8,213 bases of DNA, taken from contig JALUBW010000220.1 in the NCBI GenBank assembly GCA_027044735.1, positions 1-8,213 of the forward strand, in the 5' to 3' direction. Made by a program: the position numbers and the translations under genes. Positions 5,630 to 8,213 of this stretch are shown here, in pieces; within the stretch, counting starts at the first letter, position 1, and every line of letters starts with the position of its first letter. Source of the DNA: Anaerolineales bacterium (GTDB taxonomy: Bacteria > Chloroflexota > Anaerolineae > Anaerolineales > DRMV01). The notes beneath the pieces were generated by a model. The model was not told the origin of the DNA, ran no database searches, and was given only the letters and a program-made list of their open reading frames with translations.

Positions 5630-8134
5630 ATGAAACTGCTTTCGCGAACAGAGTGGCTGAAAATCATCAATCTCGCTCTTGAAAAGCGCAACTGGGAATT
5701 TGCGCGCCAAGCCGCCGATGAGTACCTACACTCCATCCCCAATGACCTTGAAATAACCCTGCTGAAGGCGCAAGCCCTACTCGGCTTAGAGAAAGCCGAG
5801 CGCGCCGCCGAACTCGCCGCGGCATTAGCCGAAGCCGACCCAGAGTTTGCCGAGGCATATTCCACCTTAGGGCAAGCGCTGCCCAAAGAGGATGAACGGC
5901 AGGCTGTGGTAGCCGGTGCATTGGCCGCCCTTTCGGGCGCGAACTCCCCCGCCCCACCGCCTAACGCACCGGCATGGGGCAAAGCGCTGCGCCGGGCCTA
6001 TGAGGCCATGCGCCAAGGCGAACTTGAGCGCGCCCAAGCCGCACTGTTCGCCGTCCTCCCCGGCAATGAACAAATTGCACTGCTTGCCGTTGCACATTTG
6101 CGCCTAATTTGGGCCGAAGGCGACTGGGCAGCCACTCTGCACCTCGCGCGCCGTTACCACAAAATGTTCCCGCGCGCCTTGCCCATCCGCCTCATTTTGG
6201 CGCACCATCTCGCCCAAAGCGGCGAAGAAGCCCAAAGCGTGGCCTTGCTGCACGCCGCGGCCAACGACGACCCCGCCCAGCGCGTGGTGCGGCGGCTGTT
6301 TGGCACAGAGCACCCCTACCGCTCCCTGTGGCCGGACGACCTGAGCGCCCCGTTGGAACTGCCGCTGCCGGCCGATATTGCCGCCGCATTGGGCATCAAC
6401 ATCCTGACCGCCCCAAAAACCAATCCCCAAAAGCCAAGCGCCAACGCCGAAAAATCCACCCCGAGCCCAAAGAAGGCTGCGCAAGCGCCCAACCTGCCGC
6501 CTGAGGAAGCCCCTTCCCCAACAAGCCAACCACAGCCGCAGGCCACACAACCCCGCCCAAACCTCAAGGAAATTGCCAAGCGCCTCACCGTGCCTTCTCC
6601 AACCGAGGCCGACGGGCGTTTTCCGTGCTATGTGGTGCTTTCATCGCGCAAGGGGTTAGAAGAGCAATACGGCCTTGGCGCCACAAAGAGCATTTTGGAG
6701 CACGCTCACAGGCTGGTGGAAGCGGTGAACGCCCGCGAAGATTGGGAGGCCATTTTGCTGCTGGCCGACGACCCAACCTCGGCCAAACTCCACGGCGTCA
6801 AACCGGTAAACCATTCCGACCCGTGGGCGGTCAAACGGCTGCTGGCCGAGTTGGACAAAGTTTTGGCAAAGAAAGGGAGCATGGTGGGCGCGGTGCTGAT
6901 AGTCGGCGGCGACAAAGTCATCCCGTTCCACCAACTGCCAAATCCAGTGGAAGATGCCGACGACGTGGTGAATTCCGATGCGCCATACGGCTCGCGGGAC
7001 GAAAATTTTTTGGTGCCCGAATGGCCGGTTGGCCGCCTGCCCGGCAGCGCCGACGGCGACCCCGGGTTGCTGCTGAGCGCCCTCCGCAGAATTACGGCCT
7101 ACCACCGCGCAGCGGCTCAGCGCATCGGCTGGTGGAAGCGCCTGCTGGCAACACTGCGCGCGCGGCTAAAACGGCGCAAGCCCAACATAGGCTACACAGC
7201 CGAAGTGTGGGAGCGAGCCGCGCTGAGCGTGTTCCGCAGCATAGGCTCGCCCAAAGCGCTGTGGACATCGCCGCCCACCCACGCCGAGGCAATCAGCGGC
7301 CTGCCGCGCGCCGAATTTGGCTATTTCAACCTACACGGCTTGGTAGACGCCTCGGCATGGTACGGCCAAAGCGACCCCACCCGCCCCAACTCCGGCTCGC
7401 CCGAATATCCGGTTGCACTACGCCCCCAAGATGTGCCCCAAAACGGCCGATCCCCCAAAGTTGTAGCCACCGAAGCCTGCTACGGCGCTCATGTGATGGG
7501 GAAAACCCCGCAAACCTCGCTTGCCTTGCGCTTTTTGCTGAACGGCGTGCAAGCCTTTGTGGGCTCTACCGCAACCGCTTATGCCAGTTTAGAGCCGCCG
7601 CTGGCGGGGGCGGACTTGCTGATTAGGCTGTTTTGGCAAAGGCTCAAAGCGGGTGCGCCCGCCGGTGAAGCCCTACGGCAGGCTAAAGTCTATTTCGCCC
7701 GTGAGATGCACCGCAAACAAGGTTTTTTGGATGCCGAAGACCAAAAAACTCTGATGGAATTTGTGCTTTACGGCGACCCGTTATACAGCCTGCGGGGTGT
7801 GCTGGCGGCAAAAAGTGTGCTTCGCTCGCCGCAAAGCCTGCCCGTGCTCGCCGCCCGCGAAAAGGTGCTGGAAGAGGCTTCGCTGCCCCCAAGGGTGCTT
7901 TCGCAGGTAAAGAAAATGGCGCGTGCATACCTGCCCGGTGCGGAAGGCTTTAGCGTGCAAGTGGCCGCAGAAGCGCTGGAAGGTGAGGAAAGCCGTGCTA
8001 AAGGCGGCGGGATAAAAGGGAAAGTAGTTGTGGTGAGCAAAAGCGTGCCCGCAGCGTCGTTCACCCACCGGCACTACGTGCGCATCACAATGAACGCCAA
8101 AGGCAAGGTTGTGAAAGTTTCGGTGTCGCGGTAA
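5630..8134 (+). CDS. TPR-linked C25/caspase-like cysteine peptidase
   Basis: The 834-residue protein starts with a charged sequence and has no signal peptide, so it should act in the cytoplasm. Residues 1-225 are TPR-like helical pairs. Residues 228-259 form a conserved-looking tail (HPYRSLWPDD, then PADIAAALG), and 260-310 is a Pro/Ala/Lys/Gln linker. The peptidase domain spans about 328-722. The landmarks that line up with my memory of gingipain RgpB are LIVGGDKVIPF ending at F433, NSDAPYG (448-454), VGRLP (467-471), the catalytic His in NLHG (H569), the catalytic Cys in EACYG (C617), AFVGST (642-647) and YGDP (714-717). The 48-residue His-Cys spacing suits clan CD. A basic stretch lies at 503-517. 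Residues 722-834 form an extra C-terminal region ending in beta-like sequence. Family knowledge gives cysteine endopeptidase activity; substrate and trigger are unknown. A CHAT-type label is the main alternative, as both share the fold. It follows the giant TPR gene after 154 bases. Confidence 0.9.
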   Translation: MKLLSRTEWLKIINLALEKRNWEFARQAADEYLHSIPNDLEITLLKAQALLGLEKAERAAELAAALAEADPEFAEAYSTLGQALPKEDERQAVVAGALAALSGANSPAPPPNAPAWGKALRRAYEAMRQGELERAQAALFAVLPGNEQIALLAVAHLRLIWAEGDWAATLHLARRYHKMFPRALPIRLILAHHLAQSGEEAQSVALLHAAANDDPAQRVVRRLFGTEHPYRSLWPDDLSAPLELPLPADIAAALGINILTAPKTNPQKPSANAEKSTPSPKKAAQAPNLPPEEAPSPTSQPQPQATQPRPNLKEIAKRLTVPSPTEADGRFPCYVVLSSRKGLEEQYGLGATKSILEHAHRLVEAVNAREDWEAILLLADDPTSAKLHGVKPVNHSDPWAVKRLLAELDKVLAKKGSMVGAVLIVGGDKVIPFHQLPNPVEDADDVVNSDAPYGSRDENFLVPEWPVGRLPGSADGDPGLLLSALRRITAYHRAAAQRIGWWKRLLATLRARLKRRKPNIGYTAEVWERAALSVFRSIGSPKALWTSPPTHAEAISGLPRAEFGYFNLHGLVDASAWYGQSDPTRPNSGSPEYPVALRPQDVPQNGRSPKVVATEACYGAHVMGKTPQTSLALRFLLNGVQAFVGSTATAYASLEPPLAGADLLIRLFWQRLKAGAPAGEALRQAKVYFAREMHRKQGFLDAEDQKTLMEFVLYGDPLYSLRGVLAAKSVLRSPQSLPVLAAREKVLEEASLPPRVLSQVKKMARAYLPGAEGFSVQVAAEALEGEESRAKGGGIKGKVVVVSKSVPAASFTHRHYVRITMNAKGKVVKVSVSR

Positions 8135-8173
8135 AGGTGCTTAGTGTTACTATCCACCGATTGAGAGAGAAAA

Positions 8174-8213
8174 CCACAGAAAACGCAGAAATTTGCAGAG
8201 GACACAGAAAGCG
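8174..8213 (+). repeat. Degenerate CAGA-phased intergenic repeat, cut by window edge
   Basis: Four CAGA cores begin at 8177, 8186, 8196 and 8205, spaced 9, 10 and 9 bases, in an A-rich context (CCACAGAAA, ACGCAGAAA, TTGCAGAGG, ACACAGAAA). The pattern probably continues past the right edge. From memory, similar runs of CACAGAG-type units occur between genes in several large bacterial genomes, with no settled function. The stretch 8135-8173 before it holds no gene and no hairpin with a T-run; only a 4-bp GGTG/CACC pairing is present. Confidence 0.55.

Noticed and set aside
6625..7626. A 333-codon open frame on the + strand overlapping the peptidase
   Set aside because: It lies in another frame of a gene with intact catalytic motifs. 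Its product is Arg/Pro/Gly-rich low-complexity sequence with no recognisable domain, as expected from out-of-frame reading of GC-rich DNA.
5630..8134. Type III-E CRISPR TPR-CHAT assignment for the peptidase
   Set aside because: There is no CRISPR array or Cas gene in the window, and the catalytic domain landmarks read as C25/gingipain-like. Only the general TPR-plus-caspase-fold architecture is shared.

Overview
The window holds three same-strand genes and little else: a 107-residue two-helix membrane protein (64-387), a 1690-residue protein built almost wholly of tetratricopeptide (TPR) helical repeats (403-5475), and an 834-residue protein joining an N-terminal TPR-like region to a C-terminal caspase-fold cysteine peptidase of the gingipain (C25) type (5630-8134). 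I see no tRNA, rRNA, CRISPR array, transposase or phage gene.

The DNA is GC-rich, with alanine-rich proteins and Shine-Dalgarno sites in front of the first and third genes. Together with the cytosolic TPR/C25-like proteins, this fits a bacterium with a large genome. My best guess is Chloroflexota (Anaerolineae-like), but that rests on remembered resemblance and is not proven. The last 40 bases hold a degenerate CAGA-phased repeat of a kind I remember from intergenic DNA of large bacterial genomes.

Layout: 1-63 is a short leader ending in a near-perfect Shine-Dalgarno site. Genes 1 and 2 are 15 bases apart and almost certainly co-transcribed. A 154-base gap (5476-5629) separates genes 2 and 3. 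It carries a 14-base direct repeat at an exact 20-base period, two mutually exclusive short hairpins and the ribosome binding site of gene 3. No convincing rho-independent terminator is visible in it, so gene 3 may be read through from genes 1-2, with possible extra control. The tail at 8135-8213 has no gene.

Inferred joint function: the third protein looks like an intracellular protease whose caspase-like domain (His569, Cys617) is held by a TPR region and a Pro/Ala/Lys linker. The giant TPR protein would be a scaffold, regulator or substrate receptor, and the small membrane protein a possible anchor. The architecture recalls separase (helical solenoid plus caspase fold) and the TPR-CHAT protease of type III-E CRISPR systems. 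No CRISPR component is present here, however, and the catalytic domain reads as C25-like. Enzyme class is well supported; partnership, trigger and substrate are inference.
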